In this document: piece after piece, positions 9,342 through 17,933 of the stretch
How positions within the stretch are numbered: the first letter of the stretch is position 1
Layout of the letters: each line of letters begins with the position of its first letter
From: CALKXV01 sp965228905
GTDB taxonomy: Bacteria > Pseudomonadota > Alphaproteobacteria > Rhodobacterales > Rhodobacteraceae
Reading direction: 5' to 3'
Assembly (NCBI GenBank): GCA_965228905.1
Contig: CBDDII010000003.1
Coordinates: forward strand, 248,001-312,000
Length of the DNA: 64,000 bases
The notes under the pieces: model-generated
Databases searched by the model: none
Told to the model about the DNA's origin: nothing
The model's input: the letters and a program-made list of their open reading frames with translations, nothing else
Translations under genes and position numbers: made by a program

Positions 9342-11032
9342 AGCCCGGGTTCGTCATGCTGGCACACGAAGCGCTGCACCGTGCGGCGCAGGTGGCGCAG
9401 ATTATCTCGGACGCGGGCTGTCCGGTCGTGATCCATGTGGACCGCCGGGTGTCCGACAAGGTCTATCGTACCTTCGCCAACAGCGTGGCAGGCCTGGCTG
9501 AAGTGACGCTTGCACCCCGCATTGCCTGCGACTGGGGCACATGGTCCCTGGTTCAGGCCAGTCGCGATGGTGCCGAAGCGCTCTTGGCGAACCGACCGGA
9601 TTTGACTCACGTCGCGTTGATTTCCGGGTCGTGCCTGCCGATCAAGCCGATCGAGGAGTTGAAGCACTTTCTGACCACACATCCCGATACGGACTTCATT
9701 GAAAGTGTAACCATAGGTGACGTCCCCTGGACCAAGGGCGGGTTAAGCGAAGAGCGTTTCACACTGTCCTTTCCCTTCGCGTGGAAACGGCAGAAGCGGC
9801 TTTTTGACATATGGGTCGATTTGCAGCGGCGCGCTGGGCGCAAGCGCCAGATGCCCAAGGGCGTTTCTCCGCACATGGGGTCCCAATGGTGGTGCCTCAC
9901 ACGACAAACGCTTGAACGCATCCTGAACGATCCTCGGCGCGAAGAGCTTGATCGTTATTTCAGGCGTGTCTGGATTCCCGACGAAAGCTATTTCCAATCT
10001 CTGGTTCGACTTTACGACTGCAAGGTTGTCAGCCGCTCGTTGACGCTTTCCAAGTTCGATTTCCAGGGCAAGCCGCACGTCTTTTATGACGATCACCTCT
10101 TGATGCTGCGTCAAAGTCCGGCCTTCTTTGCTCGCAAGATCTGGCCCGGCGCGAACCGGCTTTATCGCGCCTTTCTTGATCTGAAGCCGCCTGCGAATTC
10201 GAACGAAGCCACCACCACGGCCCAGATCGACCGCACCTTTGCCCAGGCCGTCACCCGCCGGACACGTGGTCGCGCCGGTTTGGTCATGTCCAGCAGGTTC
10301 CCGCGCGAAGGATTCGAAAATGGTCTCACCGCCGCGCCCTACGCTGTCTTCCACGGGTTCACCGACATCTTTCATGGCTTTGACAAATGGGTGGCGGCGA
10401 CAACGGGATCGCGGGTTCACGGCCATCTGTTCGCCCCGGAAGGTGCTGAATTCAATGGCCAGCAAACCGGCTATGCCGGGGCACTTTCAGAAAGCGCACC
10501 ATTGCGCGACTATGACCCCGAAGCCTTTCTTCGAAACCTGATCTGGAACACACGCGGCGAGCATCAGGCGCTGATGTTCGCGCCCCGCGACGATCAGGGG
10601 ATCTGCAGTTTTCTTGCCCGCGACCGCAACGCGACCATCTCGGTTGTAACCGGGGCATGGGCGCTGCCACTGCTTCGCTCCGGCAAGCCGATTTCGTCGG
10701 TCAGGAAAAAGGCCGCCAAGCACCAGAAAACCGAAACCGAGTTTCTGACCCTTCTGCGCGAACGCCGCGCCCAGGCACGTGTCTTGATCTGGTCGCTTCT
10801 CGATTTTCTGGAACGCCCCGCAGATCCCTTGCAGGAGATCATCGACACCCTTTCGGGCACCGAAACCCATTTGCTGACCGACCTGCCGAAACTGAAACCC
10901 ATGCCGGGCTTGCCTGAATTTCTTCAGGACCTGCGCAACGCAGGCATGAACCCGCATCTGGCCGGAGAGACCGGCCACCGTATGACACGTGCAACACCAA
11001 GTGAACCCGTTCAAAGGCAATCCCTTTCATGA
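9338..11032 (+). CDS. GT14 (core-2/I-branching-like) glycosyltransferase with large C-terminal extension
   Basis: The first about 250 residues of this 564-aa protein resemble the core-2/I-branching beta-1,6-N-acetylglucosaminyltransferase fold, with the HVD segment after strand one and a WGTWSLVQA stretch typical of the family. Residues about 290-564 form an additional domain of unknown function; similar extensions recur in roseobacter proteins as far as I recall. It overlaps its upstream neighbour (ATGA) and its downstream sulfotransferase (4 nt), so the three are likely translated together. In bacteria, GT14 members may transfer xylose or hexosamines; the substrate here is not inferable. 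Confidence 0.8.
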   Translation: MKPGFVMLAHEALHRAAQVAQIISDAGCPVVIHVDRRVSDKVYRTFANSVAGLAEVTLAPRIACDWGTWSLVQASRDGAEALLANRPDLTHVALISGSCLPIKPIEELKHFLTTHPDTDFIESVTIGDVPWTKGGLSEERFTLSFPFAWKRQKRLFDIWVDLQRRAGRKRQMPKGVSPHMGSQWWCLTRQTLERILNDPRREELDRYFRRVWIPDESYFQSLVRLYDCKVVSRSLTLSKFDFQGKPHVFYDDHLLMLRQSPAFFARKIWPGANRLYRAFLDLKPPANSNEATTTAQIDRTFAQAVTRRTRGRAGLVMSSRFPREGFENGLTAAPYAVFHGFTDIFHGFDKWVAATTGSRVHGHLFAPEGAEFNGQQTGYAGALSESAPLRDYDPEAFLRNLIWNTRGEHQALMFAPRDDQGICSFLARDRNATISVVTGAWALPLLRSGKPISSVRKKAAKHQKTETEFLTLLRERRAQARVLIWSLLDFLERPADPLQEIIDTLSGTETHLLTDLPKLKPMPGLPEFLQDLRNAGMNPHLAGETGHRMTRATPSEPVQRQSLS

Positions 11033-12462
11033 CCCAACCCTTCGACTATTTCGTCGTACTGGCCGGTATGCGGACCGGATCGAACCTTCTAGAAGAGCAG
11101 CTTGCCGCCATGGCAGGCATCGTCAGCCACGGCGAGCTTTTCAACCCGCACTTCTTTGGCAAACCCGAGGTGAATTCGCTGTGGGGGCTGTCGATGACGG
11201 CGCGCGACAGCGACCCGTCCCGCGTGATCGACGCCATGCGAAAAACTTCGGAAGGCCTGCATGGATTCAGGCTGTTTTACGACCACGACGCCCGGGCGAT
11301 TGACCATGTGCTGAAAGACCCGAAAGCCGCCAAGATCATCCTGACGCGCCGCCCGATCGACAGTTATGTCTCGCTCAAGATCGCACGCAAGACCGGGCAA
11401 TGGTGGTTGGGTGACATGACGTCGGCACGGAAAGCAAAGGTGCCTTTCGAAGCGCAGGAATACTCGGATTTCCTGAGCGACCTCTCCGAGTTTCAAAATC
11501 GGATCAGACACGCCTTGCAAACCACCGGGCAGACCGCGTTCCACATTGCCTACGAAGACCTGTCCGACGAAGATGTGCTTGCCGGGCTTGGCCGCTATCT
11601 TGGTGCGGATGGTCCACCGGACCAGACAAAGATCAAAGCCAAGGTACAGAACCCCACGCCGGTTGAGGATCGGCTTACAAATCCAACTGTGGCCGAGGAG
11701 GCGTTGCGCACGCTTTCCACGCCCGATCTTGGTCGCGCACAGGTCTATGAACCCGACCGCGGTCCTGGATTGCGATTCTTTCATGCCTGCGGAAATGCAC
11801 CGCTTTTCTACATGCCGATCCGGGGGGCGGGATTCGATCCCGTTCCCAAATGGATGGAAATGGTCGATCCTCAAGGTCAGGTAGAATCCGGCATGACGCA
11901 GAAAGACCTGCGTCGCTGGAAACGCCAACAGGGCAACCACCGCTCGTTCACCGTGCTGCGCCATCCCCTGCCACGCGCCTACGACGCATTCTGCCGTTTC
12001 ATCCTGCCGACGGACGAGGACAATTACAGGGACATCCGTTCCCTATTGGCAAAGCGCTATGATGTGCCCCTGCCGGACGATTGGCCGAAAGACGATTGGA
12101 ACCTCGAACAACATCGCGCTGCCTTCCTTGGGTTTCTGAATTTCCTGACCGGGAATCTTGGCGGTCAGACGTCCCTGCGCGTGGACAACACCTGGGCCAC
12201 GCAGACCGTGCTTTTGCACGCCATTGGAGAGTTTATCCTTCCCGATCAGATCATCCGTGAGGAATCCCTGTCCGACCATCTCAAGGGATTGGCTGCGGAA
12301 GTCGGCATCGACGCACCGGAGCTATCCGACGGGTTTGATGCGACGGCACCCTTCACACTCAAAGAGGTAGTGACGGAGAGCATCGAAAAGGCTGCCGCGA
12401 CTGCTTATCGGCGCGACTATGTGATGTTCGGGTTCGGGAAGTGGAAGGATCAGGCCGCCTGA
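11029..12462 (+). CDS. Two-domain PAPS sulfotransferase-like protein
   Basis: This 477-aa protein holds two sulfotransferase-like halves. The first has a usable 5'-phosphosulfate loop, RTGSNLL (residues 15-21), and a 3'-phosphate-binding segment, TRRPIDSYVS (106-115). The second begins near residue 248: FYMPIRGAGF (260-269) sits where the Lys-Thr P-loop is expected, and RHPLPRAYDAF (311-321) aligns with the 3'-phosphate motif but has Asp319 in the usual Ser position. It ends with a tail typical of the family (RRDYVMFGF). It starts with a 4-nt overlap after the GT14 gene and meets ptsN tail to tail, overlapping 13 nt. Sulfation of a glycan is inferred from the neighbours and from cysQ. Confidence 0.82.
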   Translation: MTQPFDYFVVLAGMRTGSNLLEEQLAAMAGIVSHGELFNPHFFGKPEVNSLWGLSMTARDSDPSRVIDAMRKTSEGLHGFRLFYDHDARAIDHVLKDPKAAKIILTRRPIDSYVSLKIARKTGQWWLGDMTSARKAKVPFEAQEYSDFLSDLSEFQNRIRHALQTTGQTAFHIAYEDLSDEDVLAGLGRYLGADGPPDQTKIKAKVQNPTPVEDRLTNPTVAEEALRTLSTPDLGRAQVYEPDRGPGLRFFHACGNAPLFYMPIRGAGFDPVPKWMEMVDPQGQVESGMTQKDLRRWKRQQGNHRSFTVLRHPLPRAYDAFCRFILPTDEDNYRDIRSLLAKRYDVPLPDDWPKDDWNLEQHRAAFLGFLNFLTGNLGGQTSLRVDNTWATQTVLLHAIGEFILPDQIIREESLSDHLKGLAAEVGIDAPELSDGFDATAPFTLKEVVTESIEKAAATAYRRDYVMFGFGKWKDQAA

Positions 12463-12914
12463 TCGCGGTGCTGCTCGGCCAGAAGCGTGTGGATCGTTAC
12501 CGAATCCGAGTTGGCTCGCAATTTCGTGCAAAGGTTCGCATTCCGCATTGATCGCGACACCACGGCAAGCGCCTTCAGGTGCTCGACGCCCGCATCTTCG
12601 GGCGCGAGAAGCGCAAAGATCAGATCAACCGGCTGCTTGTCGACAGATTCAAAATCCAGGGGACGTTCGATTTGCATGAACAGGCCACAAACCTTGTCGA
12701 GGCCTGCCATACGTGCGTGCGGAAGTGCGACGCCTTGCCCGACTCCTGTCGGGCCAAGGCTTTCGCGTTCCTGCAAGGCCGAAGCCACGTCAGAGGACTT
12801 CAGACCATAGGCCAGGGCGGCAAGGTCGCCCAACTCGTGAAACAGACGTTTCTTGCTGCTGACGGACGACACACTTTTTACCGCTTCCGGCTTCAAAATC
12901 TTTGCAACATCCAT
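12450..12914 (-). CDS. ptsN: Nitrogen-regulatory PTS EIIA protein PtsN
   Basis: PtsN (154 aa) is the EIIA-type phosphoacceptor of the nitrogen phosphotransferase system, which regulates potassium transport and metabolism rather than moving sugar. The phosphorylated histidine is His66 in GVALPHARM. The start is ATG at 12914 (MDVAKILKPE); an upstream 18-codon extension is possible but less likely. It lies 35 bp after hpf in the same direction, the usual hpf-ptsN pair. Confidence 0.92.
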   Translation of the reverse strand: MDVAKILKPEAVKSVSSVSSKKRLFHELGDLAALAYGLKSSDVASALQERESLGPTGVGQGVALPHARMAGLDKVCGLFMQIERPLDFESVDKQPVDLIFALLAPEDAGVEHLKALAVVSRSMRNANLCTKLRANSDSVTIHTLLAEQHRDQAA

Positions 12915-12949
12915 TTCAACCGATTCCCCTAACGGATAACAGACACACC

Positions 12950-13513
12950 CTATGCGGGGTCTATCCAACCGATGTTTCCATCTTCCCGGCGATAAACCAC
13001 ATTCACACCGGCACCTTGCTTTTCGTTTCGGAAAACCAGAACCGGAGCCCCAGCCAGTTCCATCTGCATGACCGCCTCGCCAACGGAAAGCGAAGGTATC
13101 TTCGCTTCCATCTCGGCAATGATCATGGGTTGGAGACTTTCGGGTTCGTTTTCGTCCGGCCCATCCGATGACGCGAGGATATAGGCGGAGGCATCTGAAA
13201 GTTCAACCGGTCGTTCGCGGTGGTGATCTTTCAGACGGCGTTTGTAGCGCCGAAGTTGCTTGTCTATCTTTTCACAGCTTTTTTCGAAGGACGCATAGAT
13301 CTCGTGGTCGTGACCCTTTGCCTGCGCCGTCAGCCCCGACGACAGGTGGATGACCGTCTCGCAGACGTATTCGTGCCCGCTTTTCGAGAAAACGACGTTG
13401 GCATCGGTGGGTCGGCGCGAGTATTTCTCGATCACCTCGTCCACACAGGTTTTGACATGAGTTTGCAGCGCCTCGCCAATGTCGATGTGTTTGCCGGTGA
13501 TCTGATATTGCAT
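12950..13513 (-). CDS. hpf: Ribosome hibernation-promoting factor, long form
   Basis: This 187-aa protein has the N-terminal RaiA/HPF ribosome-binding domain (about residues 1-100) and the C-terminal dimerisation domain (about 130-187, ending near NIGWIDPA) of long HPF, which joins 70S ribosomes into 100S dimers in stationary phase. ATG 13513 has a GGGAG ribosome site 6 nt upstream. A 185-bp gap separates it from lptB and probably holds its promoter. rpoN, which occupies this spot in many proteobacteria, is absent. Confidence 0.93.
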   Translation of the reverse strand: MQYQITGKHIDIGEALQTHVKTCVDEVIEKYSRRPTDANVVFSKSGHEYVCETVIHLSSGLTAQAKGHDHEIYASFEKSCEKIDKQLRRYKRRLKDHHRERPVELSDASAYILASSDGPDENEPESLQPMIIAEMEAKIPSLSVGEAVMQMELAGAPVLVFRNEKQGAGVNVVYRREDGNIGWIDPA

Positions 13514-13698
13514 TGGCGTCTCCCAGTAGGATGCGGTCCGCTTTTGATAAGCAGACGTTAAGAATTCTCTAAGGTGTGTGAAGGGTGGAGGGGCTTGGTC
13601 GGCCAGGCCCTTGGCAATCACGATGTTCGATACAGACTGTGCGAGTCATTGATTTCATTTGGCGATAAACAGGGGGGTCGTGTCAATGCGCCTTCGTG

Positions 13699-14454
13699 TC
13701 ACGACATGCGGAAACCCTGGCCCAGGTAAACACTTCGCACCTTTTCATCACGCACCACTTCGTCGGCCGTTCCGCTCATCAGGACACCGCCGTCGTGCAG
13801 GATATAGGCCCTGTCCACGATCTCGAGCGTTTCACGCACATTGTGGTCGGTGATCAGAACACCGATCCCGCGTTCCTTCAGATCAATGACAAGATCCCGG
13901 ATGTCTCCCACGGCAATCGGATCAACGCCTGGGAAGGGTTCGTCCAGCAGCAGGTACTTGGGATTCGCCGCCAGCGAACGCGCGATTTCACAGCGCCGCC
14001 GCTCGCCGCCAGAAAGCGCGACCGATGGCGTTCGGCGCAGGTGCGAAATGGAAAAATCGTTCAAAAGTTCTTCCAGACGCTCGCGCCGCTTTGTTCTGTC
14101 TTTTTCAACAATCTCCAGGATTGCAAGTATATTGTCCTCGACATTCAGCCCCTGAAAAATCGAACGCTCCTGCGGCAGGTAACCGATTCCCAGCTTGGCC
14201 CGGCGGTACATGGGAAAATTCGTGACATCGTGGCCGTCAATCATGACCTGACCACCGTCAGGCATCACGAGCCCCGCGACCGCGTAGAAACAGGTCGTCT
14301 TGCCCGAACCGTTCGGACCCAAAAGCGCAACAACCTCGCCGCGCGTCAGTTCAAGGCTGACATCCCGTATGACGGGGCGCTTGCGATAGGATTTGCGCAG
14401 GTTTCGAACCGAAAGGCCCTGCGGCGTTTCGGCAGCGACCGTCAGTGTCGTCAT
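13699..14454 (-). CDS. lptB: LPS export ABC transporter ATP-binding protein
   Basis: LptB (251 aa) is the cytoplasmic ATPase that powers LPS extraction from the inner membrane. Walker A GPNGSGKTT is at residues 46-54, the ABC signature LSGGERRR at 147-154, and Walker B with catalytic Glu172 in LLLDEPFPG. Its start overlaps the lptA stop by 4 nt, so lptA and lptB are coupled. The DPI segment after Walker B (LDEPFPGVDPIAV) is typical of LptB. The permease genes lptF/lptG are outside the window. Confidence 0.96.
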   Translation of the reverse strand: MTTLTVAAETPQGLSVRNLRKSYRKRPVIRDVSLELTRGEVVALLGPNGSGKTTCFYAVAGLVMPDGGQVMIDGHDVTNFPMYRRAKLGIGYLPQERSIFQGLNVEDNILAILEIVEKDRTKRRERLEELLNDFSISHLRRTPSVALSGGERRRCEIARSLAANPKYLLLDEPFPGVDPIAVGDIRDLVIDLKERGIGVLITDHNVRETLEIVDRAYILHDGGVLMSGTADEVVRDEKVRSVYLGQGFRMS

Positions 14455-14948
14455 TGATCGCCCCCGGCATTGATGACCGTGCGCACCCGGCCTTCCATCG
14501 TACCGGACCCGGTTTCAAGGTTGATGGAAAGCGCATCCCCGGCGATGGCGCTTACGCCTTGGGTTAACAGGACATCACCGCTCAACCGGACAGTCCCCTG
14601 ATCGACGGAATAGGCAGCTTCACGCGCCTCGACGGCGTCGCTTGCGGTCACGAAGGTCACACCGCCCGAGGCCAAAAGGCGCGAAATTCCCGAAGGCCGC
14701 CCTTCGGTCTGCGCATACTCGACCGTGACCTTGCCCGCAGACAGGCGAACCTCTCCCTGAACGACCAGAACGTTTCCGTCAAAAACAGCCGTGCCATCCT
14801 GTTGATTGACGGACAGGCGATCTGCCGTCACCTCAACCGGTTGGTTCTTGTCGAATGACGACGTCCCAAGGTCAATCGACGCGCTTTGAGCGAGTGCGGC
14901 TTGGGCACAAATGGCGAAAAGCGCCGACAAAAGGAAACGGGGTTTCAA
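14451..14948 (-). CDS. lptA: LPS transport periplasmic protein LptA
   Basis: This 165-aa OstA-like protein bridges the periplasm for LPS transport. A signal peptide is visible: positive start MKPR, hydrophobic core LLSALFAICAQAALA, and cleavage after ALA near residue 20. The remainder is beta-rich, as in the jelly-roll OstA domain. It begins 18 bp after the lptC stop and overlaps lptB. Confidence 0.9.
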   Translation of the reverse strand: MKPRFLLSALFAICAQAALAQSASIDLGTSSFDKNQPVEVTADRLSVNQQDGTAVFDGNVLVVQGEVRLSAGKVTVEYAQTEGRPSGISRLLASGGVTFVTASDAVEAREAAYSVDQGTVRLSGDVLLTQGVSAIAGDALSINLETGSGTMEGRVRTVINAGGDQ

Positions 14949-14966
14949 GAAATGCCTCTCATGATC

Positions 14967-15569
14967 TTATGGTTGATATACCAACCGAACACCGTCTTTG
15001 AAAACAAGAAGATATCCATCGGCGGAATCCTCGCGCGAAAGTTCCATCGCGCCCGCATCAATGCGCCCGACGGGGCCAATGGCCGTCACAGCGTTTTCTG
15101 CTGTCACCCTGCTTTCCTGCAAGGACGTCACGATCCGCTCGGTCGTCACGACATATCCCGTCGAGCTTTCCAGGCGCGCACCACCATCCAGCAGAGCTTC
15201 CTGGGTTGTTGATGACAGGGAGCCGACCGCGCTTTCAATCGTTATTCTCGCACCGCCAGGAAGGTTCAGGGCCGCATTCAAACGATCCGCCGAGAGTGTC
15301 TCTCGGCTTTCGTCAGGACGAACCGACGCCGCTGTCATAGAGATGGCAACGCCGTCATCCGTAACGCCGCCGAAGGTCGGGTTGTTGACGCCCTGTTCCT
15401 TCAGAATACGCTCTACATCGACATTGGCGTAAGGAATGGCCGCTTCCGGATCCAGGGTTTCGGATACGAAGAACAGCGTGGAAAGGATCGCCAATGCGGC
15501 AATCGGAAGGGAAACCTTCAGCCAGAATATCAGGCGCGAATATCGATCAGCGACAGCCATGCCTGTCAT
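14967..15569 (-). CDS. lptC: LPS export system protein LptC
   Basis: The 200-aa product has one N-terminal transmembrane helix (about residues 12-33: LIFWLKVSLPIAALAILSTL) and a periplasmic domain of the LptC kind. It hands LPS from LptBFG to LptA. The start could be ATG 15569 or ATG 15560; no convincing Shine-Dalgarno distinguishes them. A much longer frame upstream runs through the RNase D gene on the same strand and was rejected. Only 14 bp separate it from RNase D. Confidence 0.84.
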   Translation of the reverse strand: MTGMAVADRYSRLIFWLKVSLPIAALAILSTLFFVSETLDPEAAIPYANVDVERILKEQGVNNPTFGGVTDDGVAISMTAASVRPDESRETLSADRLNAALNLPGGARITIESAVGSLSSTTQEALLDGGARLESSTGYVVTTERIVTSLQESRVTAENAVTAIGPVGRIDAGAMELSREDSADGYLLVFKDGVRLVYQP

Positions 15570-15583
15570 ATAGGCGAAATCAA

Positions 15584-16195
15584 TCAGTGCGCGAAGATGT
15601 CGATCTCGGGCCAACCGGCAAGATCCAGCCGGGCACGTGTGGGCAGGAATTCGAAAGCCGCTTCTGCAAGGTCCGTCCGACCCTCGCGTGCAAGCCGTTC
15701 GTCCAGTTTTTCCTTCAACTGGTGCAGGTACAGAACGTCTGACGCAGCATAGTTCAACTGCGCCTCGGTCAGCTCTGCCGCACCCCAGTCGCTCATCTGC
15801 TGCAATTTCGATATGTCGACGCCCAGAAGTTCGTCCAAAAGGTTCTTCAGCCCGTGCCGGTCCGTATAGGTGCGCACCAGTTTCGAGGCGATTTTGGTAC
15901 AATAGACCGGCTCGGCCAATGCTCCGAAAGCGTGATAAAGCGCGGCAATATCGAACCGTCCAAAATGGAACAGCTTCAGAATGCCCCTGTCCGCGATCAG
16001 CCGTTCAAGGTTGGGGGCCCTGGTCTGCCCCTTGTCGATCTGCACCATATGCGCGTCGCCATCGCCAAAGGACAGTTGAACAAGGCACAATCGGTCACGA
16101 TGGGGATTCAGGCCCATGGTTTCGCAGTCGATCGCGACAGATGCGCCAAACGTCAGATCGTCGGGCAGATCGTTCTTGTGCAGATGGTTGGCCAA
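15584..16195 (-). CDS. Ribonuclease D-like 3'-5' exonuclease, short form
   Basis: This 203-aa enzyme has only the DEDD exonuclease domain and lacks the HRDC domain of E. coli RNase D. Asp23 and Glu25 (IDCETMGLN) form the first DxE motif; later Asp residues lie in FGRFDIAAL and YAASDVLYL. The start is TTG at 16195, decided by a strong GAGGAG ribosome site six bases before it; the longer in-frame reading to 16525 has no such support. It may trim tRNA or other small RNAs. It leads the operon towards lptC. Confidence 0.86.
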   Translation of the reverse strand: MANHLHKNDLPDDLTFGASVAIDCETMGLNPHRDRLCLVQLSFGDGDAHMVQIDKGQTRAPNLERLIADRGILKLFHFGRFDIAALYHAFGALAEPVYCTKIASKLVRTYTDRHGLKNLLDELLGVDISKLQQMSDWGAAELTEAQLNYAASDVLYLHQLKEKLDERLAREGRTDLAEAAFEFLPTRARLDLAGWPEIDIFAH

Positions 16196-16315
16196 TTGCG
16201 TCTCCTCAAACGTCAGGACCTTGATGCCCGTCCCGGCGTGGCGCTTCAAGAGAGGACTGCGGCAAATGCGAATGGATTCTTGACGCTCTGCGGCGGATCG
16301 GCGAACGATGATCCC

Positions 16316-16939
16316 ATGAAATCCCCAGACGTCAGCATTGTCGCCCGCGAGATCGTGGACCGTTTCAGCGCAGTCTCTTCCGAAGGTCGACGCTTGATCG
16401 CGCTTGCCGGGCCACCAGCCGCGGGAAAGTCGACGGTTGCAGAAGCAGTCGTCGATGAGTTGGGCGAAAATGCTGCCCTGGTCGCGATGGACGGCTTCCA
16501 TTACTCCAACGCGATACTTGATCAACGCGGGCTGAGGGCGCGGAAAGGTGCGCCGGAAACCTTCGATCTTGCGGGGTTCAAGGCGCTGCTCGAACGGTTG
16601 AAAACCGATGGCGAAGTGGCGGTACCGACCTTTGACCGTGCGCTTGATTGCTCCATCGGTTCAAGCCGGTTGATCGAACGGCATCACACGACCCTCGTGG
16701 TCGAAGGCAACTATCTATTGCTGGATGAACCCGGTTGGCACGACCTGGCCGTGGTCTGGGATTTTTCTGTCTTTCTTGACGTTCCGGTCGAAACCCTCAA
16801 ATCGCGGCTGTTTCAGCGCTGGCTGGACCATGGTTTCAGCCAGGCAAAGGCCGAAGAAAAGGCGCTGTCGAACGACATCCCGAATGCCCTTCGCGTCATG
16901 GAAAACCGAACCAAGGCCGATTGCACCATCCCGTCGTGA
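16316..16939 (+). CDS. P-loop nucleoside/sugar kinase-like protein
   Basis: The 207-aa protein has a P-loop GPPAAGKST at residues 32-40 and is related to uridine kinase/phosphoribulokinase-like and fructose-transport-associated kinases (FrcK-type). The substrate is unknown. ATG 16316 opens the frame. It is divergent from the RNase D gene and converges on the YeeE pair, with 6 bp between stops. No transporter of the fructose type is nearby, so the FrcK label is not adopted. Confidence 0.72.
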   Translation: MKSPDVSIVAREIVDRFSAVSSEGRRLIALAGPPAAGKSTVAEAVVDELGENAALVAMDGFHYSNAILDQRGLRARKGAPETFDLAGFKALLERLKTDGEVAVPTFDRALDCSIGSSRLIERHHTTLVVEGNYLLLDEPGWHDLAVVWDFSVFLDVPVETLKSRLFQRWLDHGFSQAKAEEKALSNDIPNALRVMENRTKADCTIPS

Positions 16940-16945
16940 GGTCGC

Positions 16946-17380
16946 TCACTGCGTCGCGGGTTTTCGCGCCATGCCCTTCCTGACGAAGTTCGCGGTCAGG
17001 ATTCCGGCCAGCAATGCGACCATGAAGATCAGAACTTCGGATCGTCCGGTACCAATCGCGGGGATCGCACCACCCGGACAGAACCCCGCAATTCCCCAAC
17101 CGACACCAAAGGTCGCCGAACCGGCCACCAACGGCAGGTTAACCTCGCGCACCACCGGCAAGTGAAACTTGGAATCCAGCACCGGCATCGGCCGTTTCAA
17201 CACGAAGAAATATCCAACTGCCGCGACAAGCACGGCACCGCCCATCACGAAGACCAGACTTGGATCCCAGGTGCCCGCAACGTCAAAGAAGTTCAGCACC
17301 TTTGCCGGGTTCGCCATGCCGGAAATCACGATCCCGACGCCGAAGACCAGACCGATCAGATAAGCCACAATCACCCGCAT
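16946..17380 (-). CDS. YeeE/YedE family sulfur transporter half, B
   Basis: This 144-aa membrane protein has four hydrophobic segments and the conserved motif GFCPGGAIPAIG with a single functional-type cysteine. Together with the upstream half it should form a thiosulfate or sulfur-species importer of the YeeE/YedE (TsuA) kind, split into two short genes as in many alphaproteobacteria. ATG 17380 follows a GGAGGG ribosome site. It starts 4 bp after its partner ends, so the two are co-translated. Confidence 0.84.
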   Translation of the reverse strand: MRVIVAYLIGLVFGVGIVISGMANPAKVLNFFDVAGTWDPSLVFVMGGAVLVAAVGYFFVLKRPMPVLDSKFHLPVVREVNLPLVAGSATFGVGWGIAGFCPGGAIPAIGTGRSEVLIFMVALLAGILTANFVRKGMARKPATQ

Positions 17381-17384
17381 CGCC

Positions 17385-17816
17385 TTACCCTCCAATCACG
17401 TGTCGGACCACGAAGACCGTAACGAAACAAGTCACCATGAAGATCAGCGTTGCCGCGATGGACCGTGGCGACAATCGCGCCATGCCGCACACGCCGTGCC
17501 CACTTGTGCAACCGCCGCCGTAGTTCACGCCGACGCCTACAAGGAACCCGCCGATCAGCAACATCGGCGTCGACACAGGCACCGAAATCTCTGGCGTCTC
17601 GCCCGTCAGCAGAACCACCGCCAATGGCCCCGAGACCATGCCCGCCACCATCGCCGCCCGCCACGACCAATCGGCACCGCTTGTGGGCGAAATCACACCG
17701 GCAAGAATGCCGGTCGCCCCCATGATGCGACCAAGAAAGGCCATGGACAGAACGGCCGCCAGCCCGATCAACAGGCCGCCGCCAAAGGATTGCAGTGGGG
17801 TGAACATCGTTTCCAT
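17385..17816 (-). CDS. YeeE/YedE family sulfur transporter half, A
   Basis: The 143-aa partner of the previous entry carries the cysteine motif CTSGHGVCG and about four membrane segments. The start is ambiguous among ATGs at 17822, 17816 and 17807; 17816 was taken. Sulfur-compound import is the family inference; no rhodanese, sulfur dioxygenase or ArsR-type regulator is adjacent. It is divergent from kbl, with about 117 bp between starts. Confidence 0.82.
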   Translation of the reverse strand: METMFTPLQSFGGGLLIGLAAVLSMAFLGRIMGATGILAGVISPTSGADWSWRAAMVAGMVSGPLAVVLLTGETPEISVPVSTPMLLIGGFLVGVGVNYGGGCTSGHGVCGMARLSPRSIAATLIFMVTCFVTVFVVRHVIGG

Positions 17817-17933
17817 GAACATATTACTATGTATTGATGTGACGCGAGGCAAGCGCGGCGTGACGCAAAAAGACTGTCGCAGAGGGCGCGTGGCGACTAT
17901 TTCTAAGTCATCCGACACTCACGGAGCCGGCCC

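Noticed and set aside
17823..17933. Possible ArsR/BigR-like operator in the yeeE-kbl gap
   Set aside because: AT-rich but no convincing dyad and no regulator gene next to it.
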